Below are positions 37,879 to 47,288 of a DNA stretch of 64,000 nt, one piece after another (the first letter of the stretch is position 1; every line of letters begins with the position of its first letter). The notes below the pieces were generated by a model. That model worked only from the letters and a program-made list of their open reading frames with translations, was not told the origin of the DNA and made no database searches. Both the position numbers and the translations under genes were made by a program. This DNA is from Anaerolineales bacterium (lineage in GTDB: Bacteria > Chloroflexota > Anaerolineae > Anaerolineales > RBG-16-64-43): NCBI GenBank assembly GCA_016928575.1, contig JAFGKK010000088.1:1-64000 (forward strand), written 5' to 3'.

Positions 37879-38011
37879 TATGTTTTTGCTGCCCCTCTTA
37901 AAAGGATGGTTATCTACTCGGAGTAATGGTTCTTTCAAATTGGTTGCTAATCTACTTGGCTTGATGGATAATAGTCTGAGTTGAAAAGAAGATAAAGGAG
38001 GAACCATAAAG

Positions 38012-38791
38012 GTGTACCCCAAAATAACCATCGTCACTCCTTCTTTGAATCAAGCTCGGTTCATCAGCCGAACCATCGAATCCGTCGTAAATCAGAATTA
38101 TCCTTCTTTAGAATACATCGTTATGGACGGAGGCTCCACAGACGACACGGTAACGATTCTGCGTAGGTATTCGGGCCAGTTGACCTGGAAATCAGAAAAA
38201 GACCTTGGCCAATCTCATGCGGTAAACAAAGGACTACGGTCTGCATGCGGGGATGTTGTCGCTTTCCTTAATTCCGATGATATTTATGACCCCGGTGCAT
38301 TACTGACGATCGGAAAATATTTTTCTGAACATCCAGAAGCAGCTTGGGTCACCGGGCGCTGCAGAAACATCGACCCGGAAGGTCGGGTAATTCGAAAATG
38401 GATCACATGCTATAAGAACTTCTGGTTATGGGTGAATAGCCAGAGGATTCTAAAAATAATTAACTTTATTTCTCAACCGGCCACTTTCTGGCGACGTAGT
38501 GTAATGGAAAAGATTGGATACCTGGATGAAAATATCCATTATGCGATGGATTATGACTATTGGCTACGAATTGGCCGCCTGTACCCGCTTCACATCATTT
38601 GGAAAAACCTCGCTTGTTTCCGAATCCATCCTAATTCCAAAGCGGGTTCCAGCGCCAACAAACAATTTGACTCGGAGATGGAGATCGCCCGTCGGCATAT
38701 AAACTCCCATATGATTCTTGGTTTGCACGAAATACACCGGATGCTGACGGTAGGGATTTATACTCGCTTCCATCATCGCCAAGACCGATAA
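38012..38791 (+). CDS. GT2 family glycosyltransferase
   Basis: 259 aa from a GTG with AAAGGAGG ten bases upstream. Clear GT-A features: ITIVTPSLNQARFISRTI, YIVMDGGSTDDTV, FLNSDDIYDPGAL (the DXD-like site) and MDYDYWLRIG. It is soluble with no membrane helix. It adds one sugar from a nucleotide donor to the growing lipid-linked repeat unit, as is usual in capsule/EPS loci. The linkage cannot be predicted. Confidence 0.9.
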   Translation: MYPKITIVTPSLNQARFISRTIESVVNQNYPSLEYIVMDGGSTDDTVTILRRYSGQLTWKSEKDLGQSHAVNKGLRSACGDVVAFLNSDDIYDPGALLTIGKYFSEHPEAAWVTGRCRNIDPEGRVIRKWITCYKNFWLWVNSQRILKIINFISQPATFWRRSVMEKIGYLDENIHYAMDYDYWLRIGRLYPLHIIWKNLACFRIHPNSKAGSSANKQFDSEMEIARRHINSHMILGLHEIHRMLTVGIYTRFHHRQDR

Positions 38792-38825
38792 TCGGATCAG
38801 CGAAGTCTGTAGAAGGAGGTCGACT

Positions 38826-40538
38826 ATGAAACCATCAATTACGGTATTAGGAATTCACGATGGGCATAATGCCGGGGCGGCGCTGGTTCGAGACGGAAGG
38901 ATCCTAGCCGCTGTATTGGAAGAAAGGCTGACCAATATTAAAAATTTTAGCGGTGTTCCAATCCTCTCCATCCCTGCCGTATTCCAGACGGCGGGAATAG
39001 ATCCAGCAACGGTGGATCAGGTGGTAATAGGTTGCCTTATCCGGGCGATGGCTCCGGTTAGGGAAGAAGGCAGCAGAATAACCCAGCTATATAAAAAACT
39101 AGCACCGCTTTATCAAAGTCATACCATGGCTGATCTGTTCGTTCGCGGATTTCACCGCCTGCGGCGTATGGACGAACTTAACGCCATCCTCCGACAATTA
39201 GATTTATCGGAGAAGGAGGTTATTTTCATGGAACATCATTTGTCGCATGCGGCTTGCGCTTTTTATTCCCGTCCGTGGGAAGAGGAGACTCTTGTCTTAA
39301 CCCTAGATGGTGCCGGAGACAATCTAAGCGCGACAGTGTCCATCGGCAAGGATTACCGGATCGAACGAATTGCTTCAACAACCTTCTACCACAGTCTTGG
39401 TAACAATCTATACAGTGAAATAACCGGTTATCTCGGTTTTAAACGCTGGGAGCATGAATACAAGATCATGGGATTGGCGCCATATGGGCAAGCGGAGTTA
39501 TGCCTGGATCAGATGAGAAGAATCGTCCGAATTCATCCACGGCGACCGTTAGAATTTCAGAATACCCTGGGGGTTTATTCAACGGAAGTACAAAAAAAAC
39601 TCCAGAAAATCCTGGCGGGCCACCGTTTCGACAATATCGCGGCTGGATGCCAGAGGTATTTTGAAGAACTGGTTACGCAATGGATCAGGAATGCTATCCG
39701 GGAAACGGGTTTGCATAAGGTCGCCTGCGCGGGTGGGATGTTCCTGAATGTTAAAGCCAATAAGGTCATCCGGGAATTACCCGAGGTGGAGGATGCGTTT
39801 TTCTATCCGGCGGCCGATGACGGGGGAACACCGGTCGGCGCTGCCTTGGAAGGGTATTTTCGATTATGCGAACGCAACGGAATAACTCCATGCCGGATTC
39901 CACTTCAAGATCTGTATTATGGAAGAGAGTTTTCAGACGAAGATATTGAACGAGAAATTGATGAGGGCGGGTGGCGGGCGAAAGCGGAACGGATTATGGA
40001 CATTGAAAAAGCGGTCGCCCATCAGATTGCGAAAGGGAAAATAATCGGTCGGTTCTTTGGAAGGGAGGAGTGGGGTCCTCGGGCTTTGGGAAACCGAAGC
40101 ATTCTGGCCGATCCGCGGGATATTCGAATAATCCGGAGAATCAATCACGCAATAAAATTCCGTGATTTCTGGATGCCTTTCGCCCCATCAATTCTTAACC
40201 ACAGAATGGAATCCTATTTAGAAAACGCGCGTCCGGCGAAATACATGATCGAAGCCTTTAACACCAAGCCGGATGCCGAGGAGATTCTTGCCGGTCTACA
40301 CCCCATCGATCGGACTGCTCGACCGCAAATCGTAAATGGAGAAAATGAGAGATATCAACGGCTTTTGGAATACTTCGAAGCCGCAACGGGGGTCGGCGGC
40401 ATCCTGAACACGTCCTTTAATCTGCATGGATATCCTATCGTCGGCTCGCCGGCGACCGCTTTGGGTACGCTCAAGCACAGTGGTTTAGACGGCTTGGCAA
40501 TAGGCCATTGGATGGTCCATCAGGAGAGGAAAGCATGA
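38826..40538 (+). CDS. Carbamoyltransferase, NodU/CmcH family
   Basis: 570 aa. The N-terminal domain shows GIHDGHNAGAALV, the metal-binding HHLSHAACAFYSRP and LTLDGAGDN. The C-terminal YrdC-like part shows CAGGMFLNVKAN, GREEWGPRALGNRSILADPR and TSFNLHGYPIV. Family members transfer a carbamoyl group from carbamoyl phosphate to a sugar hydroxyl or an antibiotic via carbamoyl-AMP. Here a polysaccharide sugar is the likely acceptor. The ATG follows AGAAGGAGG. Its stop overlaps the next start by four bases. Confidence 0.93.
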   Translation: MKPSITVLGIHDGHNAGAALVRDGRILAAVLEERLTNIKNFSGVPILSIPAVFQTAGIDPATVDQVVIGCLIRAMAPVREEGSRITQLYKKLAPLYQSHTMADLFVRGFHRLRRMDELNAILRQLDLSEKEVIFMEHHLSHAACAFYSRPWEEETLVLTLDGAGDNLSATVSIGKDYRIERIASTTFYHSLGNNLYSEITGYLGFKRWEHEYKIMGLAPYGQAELCLDQMRRIVRIHPRRPLEFQNTLGVYSTEVQKKLQKILAGHRFDNIAAGCQRYFEELVTQWIRNAIRETGLHKVACAGGMFLNVKANKVIRELPEVEDAFFYPAADDGGTPVGAALEGYFRLCERNGITPCRIPLQDLYYGREFSDEDIEREIDEGGWRAKAERIMDIEKAVAHQIAKGKIIGRFFGREEWGPRALGNRSILADPRDIRIIRRINHAIKFRDFWMPFAPSILNHRMESYLENARPAKYMIEAFNTKPDAEEILAGLHPIDRTARPQIVNGENERYQRLLEYFEAATGVGGILNTSFNLHGYPIVGSPATALGTLKHSGLDGLAIGHWMVHQERKA

Positions 40539-41575
40539 ATCGGGTATACATCGCACGACTCACCGGATCGGAATTAACTGCGGAGGAGGTGGCCAACGCT
40601 TTGGATTGGATTGGGTGGCAGGCGTGGCTACCAACGGATTCAAAGGTTTTCCTGAAGCCGAATTTGACATGGCCTACGCATATCCCTGGCGTGACCACCA
40701 CGCCAAAGGCTATTGAGGCTATCATAGCGGCGCTCTCAACACGAACCCGCCGGATCACGGTGGGCGAATCCGACGGCGGATATCATTCGTTCACCGCAGA
40801 AGAATCGTTGGCCGGACATGGGGTGTACGAACTGCAAAAAAAGTATTCAATCCGAGTGATAAACCTAAGCAAGGAGTTCGCGGAAGAAGTTTGCGAAACC
40901 GTATTGGGAAGTCCGGTTCGCATTATTCTGCCCCGCCTTCTACTGCGGGAGACGGATGTCTTTATCACCATTCCGGTGCCGAAAGTGCACGTAATGACCG
41001 GAGTGAGTTTGGCGTTCAAGAACCAGTGGGGATGCAATCCCTCGACGATGCGACTTAGGGATCATCCGGAATTTGAGAGGAAAATCATCGCGATCAACCG
41101 CCGACTTGCCCCGCGGGTAATCATGGATGGAACCTTTTTCCTCGATGGCGCGGGGCCTCTCTCGGGTAATGCCATCCGAAAAAACGTCTTCCTGGCGGCG
41201 AACAGCGTCGGCGCTGCCGACACAGCTTGCTGTGAGGTTATGGGGATCCGCCCGGATGAGATCCGTCATTTACATTTTGCAAGGCGGACCGGGATGCTTC
41301 CATCATCGAAAACGGATCTCTTATTCAATCAACCCCTTGATTCATTCTGCGGAAATAAATTTTCCACCCACCGATCATTGATTGATTGGATTTCCCTGCT
41401 CGGGTTTAGAACCCGCTTTTTCGGATGGTTATTTTGGGATTCTCCGCTGGCGAAGGTATTTCGAAGCATTTTATATACCGTACGACGCCAACCGTTTGTT
41501 GGAAAATTATTATATGGGAAGGCGGGTCCGCCGCCGGAATTGGGGGGTGTTGACAGAACGCGACCCAATGTATGA
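40535..41575 (+). CDS. DUF362 domain protein
   Basis: 346 aa. The family pattern is KPNLTWPTHIPGVTTTPKAI, GESDGGYHS, TIPVPKVHVMTGVSLAFKN and VIMDGTFFLDGAGP. DUF362 proteins often carry iron-sulfur clusters, but no Cys-rich ferredoxin motif is visible here, so this is the cluster-free form. Function is not established. The ATG at 40535 overlaps the carbamoyltransferase stop (ATGA) and its own stop touches the next glycosyltransferase, suggesting a physical or pathway link to sugar carbamoylation. Confidence 0.85.
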   Translation: MNRVYIARLTGSELTAEEVANALDWIGWQAWLPTDSKVFLKPNLTWPTHIPGVTTTPKAIEAIIAALSTRTRRITVGESDGGYHSFTAEESLAGHGVYELQKKYSIRVINLSKEFAEEVCETVLGSPVRIILPRLLLRETDVFITIPVPKVHVMTGVSLAFKNQWGCNPSTMRLRDHPEFERKIIAINRRLAPRVIMDGTFFLDGAGPLSGNAIRKNVFLAANSVGAADTACCEVMGIRPDEIRHLHFARRTGMLPSSKTDLLFNQPLDSFCGNKFSTHRSLIDWISLLGFRTRFFGWLFWDSPLAKVFRSILYTVRRQPFVGKLLYGKAGPPPELGGVDRTRPNV

Positions 41576-41583
41576 GGAGAGCC

Positions 41584-42759
41584 ATGCGCATTCTTCAAGT
41601 GTCGCCTTTTTTTACCCCTTCCATGGGAGGGGCAGCGCAAGTAGCTTTCCAACTATCCTCGTATCTTTCGCGACGAGGCCATCTGGTCACCGTGGTAGCC
41701 GGAGATCACGGCGTCCGATCTTCGCGGTATCCGGATAATGGATTCCAGCAGGTGTTGTTGCCCAGTTATTTTTCCCGTCTGGGTTTCTATTTTACGCCGG
41801 GCTTGCCCACATGGCTTCGGGAGCATATATCAGAACACGATCTGATACATCTGCATACCGTACGGACATATCAAAATGTGGTTGCATTAAGCGAGGCGAG
41901 ATCACGGAAAATCCCCGTCGTGATTTCAGCTCACGGAACTCTTCCGATCATTCTTCAACGGAAATCAGCGAAAAAGGCATTCGATTGGTTTTTTGGGTCC
42001 ACTTTCCGGAAAAACGTTTGCCGCTGGATTGCCGTATCACCAATGGAAGTTCGGCAATTTGAACAAGCGGGAATCCGTCGCGATCGGATTGGATTAATCC
42101 CCAACGGCGTAGATTTGGAAGAATTCTCGTGTCTTCCCCGACGTGGACAATTCCGGAAGGATGTGTTGCACATCTCTTCGGTGAGACCGTTGTTTCTCTA
42201 TTTGGGACGACTTCACCGGGAAAAGGGACTCCGACTTTTACTTGAAGCCTTCGAAAGGATTCAAACCAAATACCCAGAGAGCGCCTTAGCCATTGTCGGC
42301 CCGGATGATGGCGAACGATCGCTGTTGGAAAAAACCGTGAAAAAAAAGAATCTGGAAGATAGGGTTCTTTTCTCTGGTCCTCTCTATGGAGGAGAACGCC
42401 TGAAGGCGCTAGTGGATGCTGATGTGATTGCGTCACCGGCCACATATGAAATATTTGGGCTGGTACCGGTGGAAGCGATTCTATGCGGCACTCCCGTTGT
42501 GGTAGGAGGATATCAAGGTAGGGGAGGGTTACTCCAGGAAGCCGACGCCGTGTTCACGATACCGCCGAACGATGCCAGCGAATTGGCAAAAACGCTGTGT
42601 TGGATTGTAGAACATCCGAGGGAAGCGCAAGAAAAAGTCAACAAAGGAAGAAGATACATAAAAAAAAACCTGGATTTACAAAAAATCAGCAGGGAGTTGG
42701 AGCGTTTATATGATGGAGTCTTAGCGGAATGCACCGAGACAAACTCTGGAAGGATCTGA
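41584..42759 (+). CDS. GT4 family glycosyltransferase
   Basis: 391 aa GT-B retaining glycosyltransferase. N-terminal glycine-rich loop FFTPSMGGAAQVAFQLS; C-terminal donor site with YLGRLHREKGLRLLLEAF, IVGPDDGE and TYEIFGLVPVEAILCGTPVV (the E-X7-E region). I prefer the ATG at 41584, preceded by GAGGAG; an ATG at 41572 overlapping the DUF362 stop is also possible. It is the last intact gene of the first co-directional block of the island. Confidence 0.91.
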   Translation: MRILQVSPFFTPSMGGAAQVAFQLSSYLSRRGHLVTVVAGDHGVRSSRYPDNGFQQVLLPSYFSRLGFYFTPGLPTWLREHISEHDLIHLHTVRTYQNVVALSEARSRKIPVVISAHGTLPIILQRKSAKKAFDWFFGSTFRKNVCRWIAVSPMEVRQFEQAGIRRDRIGLIPNGVDLEEFSCLPRRGQFRKDVLHISSVRPLFLYLGRLHREKGLRLLLEAFERIQTKYPESALAIVGPDDGERSLLEKTVKKKNLEDRVLFSGPLYGGERLKALVDADVIASPATYEIFGLVPVEAILCGTPVVVGGYQGRGGLLQEADAVFTIPPNDASELAKTLCWIVEHPREAQEKVNKGRRYIKKNLDLQKISRELERLYDGVLAECTETNSGRI

Positions 42760-42809
42760 CCGCGGAAATAGAGGAATCAGCTTGACCCATTGTGGCTCCT
42801 TGTATTTGG

Positions 42810-43560
42810 TCACAATATATCGACGATCAAGAAAGAAGGGGCCAGGAATTTCAACCATGGATTCGATCCGAGCGCGATAAGCGATTTGGAGCTGCACGAT
42901 CCGGTTTTTCTGATGGTGTACACTTCAATAACCGGTTTGTACCCATATCGGATTTTTCGATAGGTGGCATCCAGGATTTGTTTTGGAACCAGGCAAAGGA
43001 TCAAACCCTCCCGGTTGAGGCGCCGTCCACGGTGAATAATAATCTGCTCGTTTGGAACGTGAAAAACCAGGATCCTGCCGGGGTAGAGAACGCCAAAATA
43101 TTCTCGGATATAGTGCATCGATTTGTCAGGTGGGATATGCTGCAAGGATTTCACCGAATAAATGAAGGGAAAATGATTATCCTGGAAGAACTGAAGACAC
43201 CATGAGGGGTTGAGGTTAAACCGACAACGATCGCTAAATTGGTTATTCTACCCGGCCAGTTTCAACATCAAGGGCGCAATGTCTACGCCGATTATTTCCT
43301 TAAAATGGATAGCCAAGGGCTGGGTCAATCTTCCGATTCCATATCCAAAATCCAGCGCGCGCGGCCGATCCGGATTCAAATGTATTGTCCGAAGAAATTC
43401 CAGCTGAGATTCGTTTTCCTGAACACCGGTAGCGAAGAACTCGCGGGATTTCAAGGGTTACCGAACGTACTGGCATTAGGCAATATCGAGCCAAAAGGCT
43501 CGGTTTTTCAAAGATTGTCCCAATTTCTTTGAAGCCGAACCAAATCCCTCTTGGATACCT
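42810..43560 (-). pseudogene. Broken class I SAM methyltransferase gene
   Basis: On the minus strand, pieces of one methyltransferase can be read in order. First comes NWDNL, stop, KTEPFGSIL, and a second stop in one frame (about 43560-43455). After a frameshift comes REFFATG ... RALDFGYGIGRLTQPLA ... GVDIAPLMLKLAG, then a TAG at 43250-43248. In the same frame follow NNQFSDRCRF and SLQHIPPDKSMHYIREYFG, ending VFHVPNE. The order is that of an N-terminal W-NLG/EFF region, SAM motif I, post I and motif IV. Each stop is one base from a sense codon (for example GGA or TGG to TGA). It is antisense to the island genes and dead. Confidence 0.82.
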
Positions 43561-44036
43561 GCTTGAAAAATGCGATTGGTCTTCAAGTAAAAAGCCAACA
43601 TCGAAGAGAATGATGCCTTGGCGATGAAAGTGAATTACACCTCCGGTTCACAATCCCATTTATTTCACCTATAATTGATGAAATGGATTCGAATACAACG
43701 GCGTGGGCGGAGCAATTTATCAGAGAACAACCTAGGCGATAAGAAAGTGAAAAGGGCCGGCATTGTAGGGAAAACGGGGAAAACCAATATGGGATAGATC
43801 GGAGAAACCGGAAATGATCCATAAGGTTGGATAGCACCATCCAACAGATTTGACAAACAGGAGGGTTCTCGACCGATTGGTTTTTTCCTCCGTTACAGGA
43901 TAAAATCAACCCATTACGTCAGGATTCCGCATTCAGGAATCTGCGGGGGAGGGTGGGAAAAGGGTGCAAATCGCATTATGGAATGATCGACAAGAGAACG
44001 CAGCGGGATGCAATCCAAGGAGTAGAAGGAAAATCA
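43561..44036. other. Intergenic stretch in the island
   Basis: About 475 bp between the pseudogene and the next glycosyltransferase. Frames on both strands are short and lack motifs. An in-frame extension of the next gene to 43953 is possible but unlikely. Confidence 0.45.
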
Positions 44037-45185
44037 TTGAAAATATTATGGATTCCCCATACAAGTTGGCATATTCCACAGAGGGCTCATTTATTTTGTC
44101 AGGTACTCGCTGAACGACATGAAGTTCATGTTACCGATTGGGTAGCGGATTTTTACAATCTTCAGGATTATATCTCTACCAGATACCTTAAAAATTTTTT
44201 TTATCGACGGAAGCGCGAGAGCAATCTTACTGTTCATGGAATCCCCCGGATTTCCCCGGCATTGTTTTTTCCGACAATTCGGAGGATAAATTCCCATCTC
44301 TATTCGCAATGGGTCCGGCGGATAATCCGTTACCATGCCATCGATGCGGTTGTTGGCACGTTTGTCCTGCCTCCACCCCAGGCTCCGCGATTGATCTTCG
44401 ATCTTTTCGACGAAAACGTCGCATATTGGCGGAGTTATGGCCTTATGAAAGACTACGCCGAGGAAATCGAAAGAAACGAGATCGACTATATGGATTCGGC
44501 GGATGCCATCGTAGCCGCCAGCGAAGTCCTCACAAAGAAGATCCGATCCCTGACCAACAAACCAATCCATTTCATTCCCAATGGCGTGGACTTAAAAAAT
44601 TTCAGAGGCACTTCAGAAGCACACCAACGAGTAAAACGAGTGGTGTCCAGATCAATCATCGGGATTTTAGGCAATCACGATAGGGCGGCGGAATTGCATA
44701 AAGTCATCGATGCCGTTCACTTGCTTTCGAAGTCTAGGCTGGTTTTCATCATCGCCGGACGTGGAAAAGCGATTCCGGAGATTCGTTCCCGAATTCGTCG
44801 GGAGAAGTTAAAAAATATAAAATTCCTCCCTCAAGTGCCGTTGTCGAGTGCGCCCAGAGTTGTCAGTTCCTTTGACGTCGGACTTTGTCCATACCTAAAA
44901 TCGGGCGGCGCCGATGCGAGCAGCCCGATGCGGTTATTGATGTATTCAGCCGCGGGTCTACCAACGGTTTGCACAGAATTAACCGAAATCCGGAATATGG
45001 ATTTTCCTAATGTCATAATGGTCCGTGATGATCATCGGGCACTTGCAGATGGAATACTCCATGGATTGACCCTTCCGCGTCTTTCCCCAAAAAAGATACA
45101 GAAATATGATATATATAAACTCGCTATACGGTATGAAAAGGTTTTAGAGGGGAAGGAACGGAGCGAAACCAGAGAGGAAGTATGA
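44037..45185 (+). CDS. GT-B (GT4-like) glycosyltransferase
   Basis: 382 aa from a TTG at 44037, chosen because AAGGA lies six bases upstream and the product starts KILWIPHTSWHIPQRAH like family members; ATG starts at 43953 and 43980 would add a polar tail. GT-B features: RLIFDLFDENVAYWR, PIHFIPNGVDLKNF, IIAGRGKAI and the late SSPMRLLMYSAAGLPTV donor region. It adds a sugar to the repeat unit. The stop overlaps the next methyltransferase by four bases. Confidence 0.86.
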   Translation: MKILWIPHTSWHIPQRAHLFCQVLAERHEVHVTDWVADFYNLQDYISTRYLKNFFYRRKRESNLTVHGIPRISPALFFPTIRRINSHLYSQWVRRIIRYHAIDAVVGTFVLPPPQAPRLIFDLFDENVAYWRSYGLMKDYAEEIERNEIDYMDSADAIVAASEVLTKKIRSLTNKPIHFIPNGVDLKNFRGTSEAHQRVKRVVSRSIIGILGNHDRAAELHKVIDAVHLLSKSRLVFIIAGRGKAIPEIRSRIRREKLKNIKFLPQVPLSSAPRVVSSFDVGLCPYLKSGGADASSPMRLLMYSAAGLPTVCTELTEIRNMDFPNVIMVRDDHRALADGILHGLTLPRLSPKKIQKYDIYKLAIRYEKVLEGKERSETREEV

Positions 45186-45931
45186 GCAGTTCAGTGACAA
45201 ATGATTTCTACAATGACCGCCCCCTGGAAAAGCCGACCGACCTAACCTGGGGTTTATTACATGCCAGCTTGCCGTTGCTGGAAGCGATCAATGGAAAAAA
45301 ATTTCTAGATATTGGGTGCAACGATGGGGAAAAAACCCTTCCCGTGTCTCGTTGCCTATCGGCGGGACAGGTTGTCGGAGTGGACTTGGCTTTTTCTCCC
45401 CTCCGCAAAGCCAAAGGGCGGGAGATCCAGGTTGTTCTGTTCGACCTGAACCAGAAGGCCGCTCTTCCTTTTCAAAGAGAAACCTTTAGTTGCATATATG
45501 TTGGCGAAGTAATCGAACATGTATTTTCTCCAGACATGCTGCTTTCGGAAATCTATAGGATATTACAACCAGGGGGGTACGCAGTAATCACGACTCCAAA
45601 TTTGGCGTCCTGGCGCAATAGGTTGGTTCTACTTCTGGGATGGCAACCTTTCAGCACCGAAGTAAGTACCAGAATCCGAGTAGGAAATCCGCGTGTTTCG
45701 GCTGGCGTACCAGCTGGGCATATCCGGATGTTTACGGCTAGGGCTTTGATGGAATTTGTCAATTATTATGGGTTAGGTGTCGAAAAAATCGTAGGATGGG
45801 GGCCGGGAAAACCCCATGATTTACTGACGTTTATATTCTCTCTTGTGGACGGAATTGCCAGGAGATTTTTCCCTTCGCTCTGTGATGAAATATTACTAAA
45901 GGTCAGGAAAATCCCTACCGAATTCACATAA
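45182..45931 (+). CDS. Class I SAM-dependent methyltransferase
   Basis: 249 aa. Motif I FLDIGCNDGEKTLPVS, motif II VVGVDLAFSPL, motif IV FSCIYVGEVIEHVFSP and post-motif YRILQPGGYAVITTPN are clear. It probably methylates the glycan or its lipid-linked precursor. The ATG overlaps the glycosyltransferase stop (ATGA), so the two are made together. Confidence 0.9.
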   Translation: MSSSVTNDFYNDRPLEKPTDLTWGLLHASLPLLEAINGKKFLDIGCNDGEKTLPVSRCLSAGQVVGVDLAFSPLRKAKGREIQVVLFDLNQKAALPFQRETFSCIYVGEVIEHVFSPDMLLSEIYRILQPGGYAVITTPNLASWRNRLVLLLGWQPFSTEVSTRIRVGNPRVSAGVPAGHIRMFTARALMEFVNYYGLGVEKIVGWGPGKPHDLLTFIFSLVDGIARRFFPSLCDEILLKVRKIPTEFT

Positions 45932-45947
45932 AGGCGCGACATCGACC

Positions 45948-47288
45948 ATGCAAACCATCTCGATGATTCCAAACCTGGGATCGAACAATTATTTTCGAAT
46001 AATAATCCGTGGGATTGGAATCGCGTTCGTTATCCAAATTTTCGGCACCGCAATCGGCTACCTAGCTCAAATTATCCTCGCCCAGTGGATCGGAGTAGAA
46101 GAATACGGAAGATTTACGTTCATTGTCGCATGGACCCAGGCGTTCGCTTTCCTCGCCTTGATGGGCTTCGACATTGGGGTGTTGCGATTAATCCCGGAAT
46201 ATCTATTTCGAAAAGAAGTGGGTTATCTGCACGGTCTCCTGAGGTGGAGCAGGGTTTTGGCGCTGTCGGTCGGGATTGTCCTGGCACTTATTTCGACAGC
46301 CGTGCTTATGGTTTTTAGAGGGAGACAACCCGGATGGTCAGTTTTTCTTTGGGGTTCCCCGCTAGTCCCCTTGGTGGCGGTGACAGAGATCCAAACACAA
46401 ATCCTACGCAGCAAATCCAGGATCGCACAGGCATACGGTCCGCCATTGCTGCTTCAACCCCTTCTCTTTCTCACAATAACCACAGTGCTTTTGTTTTTTT
46501 CGAAATCGTTGACCGGAGAATCTGCCGTCTTGTCTTTTTCCGCCTCCTTTCTCTTAATCCTTGTTCTACAAGCCTGGTTCATAAAACGGGAATTCTACTA
46601 CTCGATGCCGAAAGTACCTATCCGATTCTCCATCCCGCAATGGATGCGTGTCACGCTACCTTTATTGATGATTTCTTTCTTTGCTATTGCTCTGCTCAAG
46701 GTGGATACGATCATGGTTGGTTTCTTGTTGGATATAGATGAGGTGGGTATTTACACCGCTGCATACCGGACGGCGACGATCGTCGGATTTTCTCTTATGG
46801 CCACGAATGCCATCGTCGCGCCCCTAATCGGAATGTCTTATGCAAAAAAAGACTTACTCGGAATGCAGGAAATTGTGCGAATGGCCACACTCGGTGGGTT
46901 TAGCTTGGCGATCCTTTTAGGAAGCGGAATTCTCGGGTTGAGCCAGGTGTTGCTGCGGGGGTTTGGAGAGGAATTTCTCCGGGGGCAATCCGTGTTATTA
47001 ATCCTGATTATAGGTCAAATCTTCAATGTCGGCGCGGGGCCCGTAGGACTTCTCCTAATGATCACAGGGCACGAAAGGGAGCCTTTGCGTGTTTTCGGAT
47101 GGAGTGCGGCGATAAATTTCCTCTTGTGTCTTATCCTGATTCCCGTCGGAGGGATTATCGGCGCCGCCTTCGCATCGGCGACATGCACAATGATATGGAA
47201 CATCTGGCTTTGTTTCCGCGTTACGGCCTTAATTAAAATCCAACCTTCGATCTTCTCGGCCTTGAGGTGGTATGCACTCCGAAAATGA
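45948..47288 (+). CDS. Wzx-like polysaccharide flippase (MOP superfamily)
   Basis: 446 aa with about 12-14 membrane helices. It begins with IRGIGIAFVIQIFGTAIGYL and ILAQWIGVEEYGRF, the usual opening of O-antigen/teichoic flippases. It would move undecaprenyl-linked repeat units across the membrane. There is no strong ribosome site before the ATG at 45948. The 3' end overlaps the sulfotransferase gene by 17 bases. Confidence 0.89.
   Translation: MQTISMIPNLGSNNYFRIIIRGIGIAFVIQIFGTAIGYLAQIILAQWIGVEEYGRFTFIVAWTQAFAFLALMGFDIGVLRLIPEYLFRKEVGYLHGLLRWSRVLALSVGIVLALISTAVLMVFRGRQPGWSVFLWGSPLVPLVAVTEIQTQILRSKSRIAQAYGPPLLLQPLLFLTITTVLLFFSKSLTGESAVLSFSASFLLILVLQAWFIKREFYYSMPKVPIRFSIPQWMRVTLPLLMISFFAIALLKVDTIMVGFLLDIDEVGIYTAAYRTATIVGFSLMATNAIVAPLIGMSYAKKDLLGMQEIVRMATLGGFSLAILLGSGILGLSQVLLRGFGEEFLRGQSVLLILIIGQIFNVGAGPVGLLLMITGHEREPLRVFGWSAAINFLLCLILIPVGGIIGAAFASATCTMIWNIWLCFRVTALIKIQPSIFSALRWYALRK

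Noticed and set aside
42792-43205. Plus-strand open frame after the GT4 gene
   Set aside because: It is the antisense shadow of the methyltransferase pseudogene, whose minus-strand reading shows real SAM-binding motifs.
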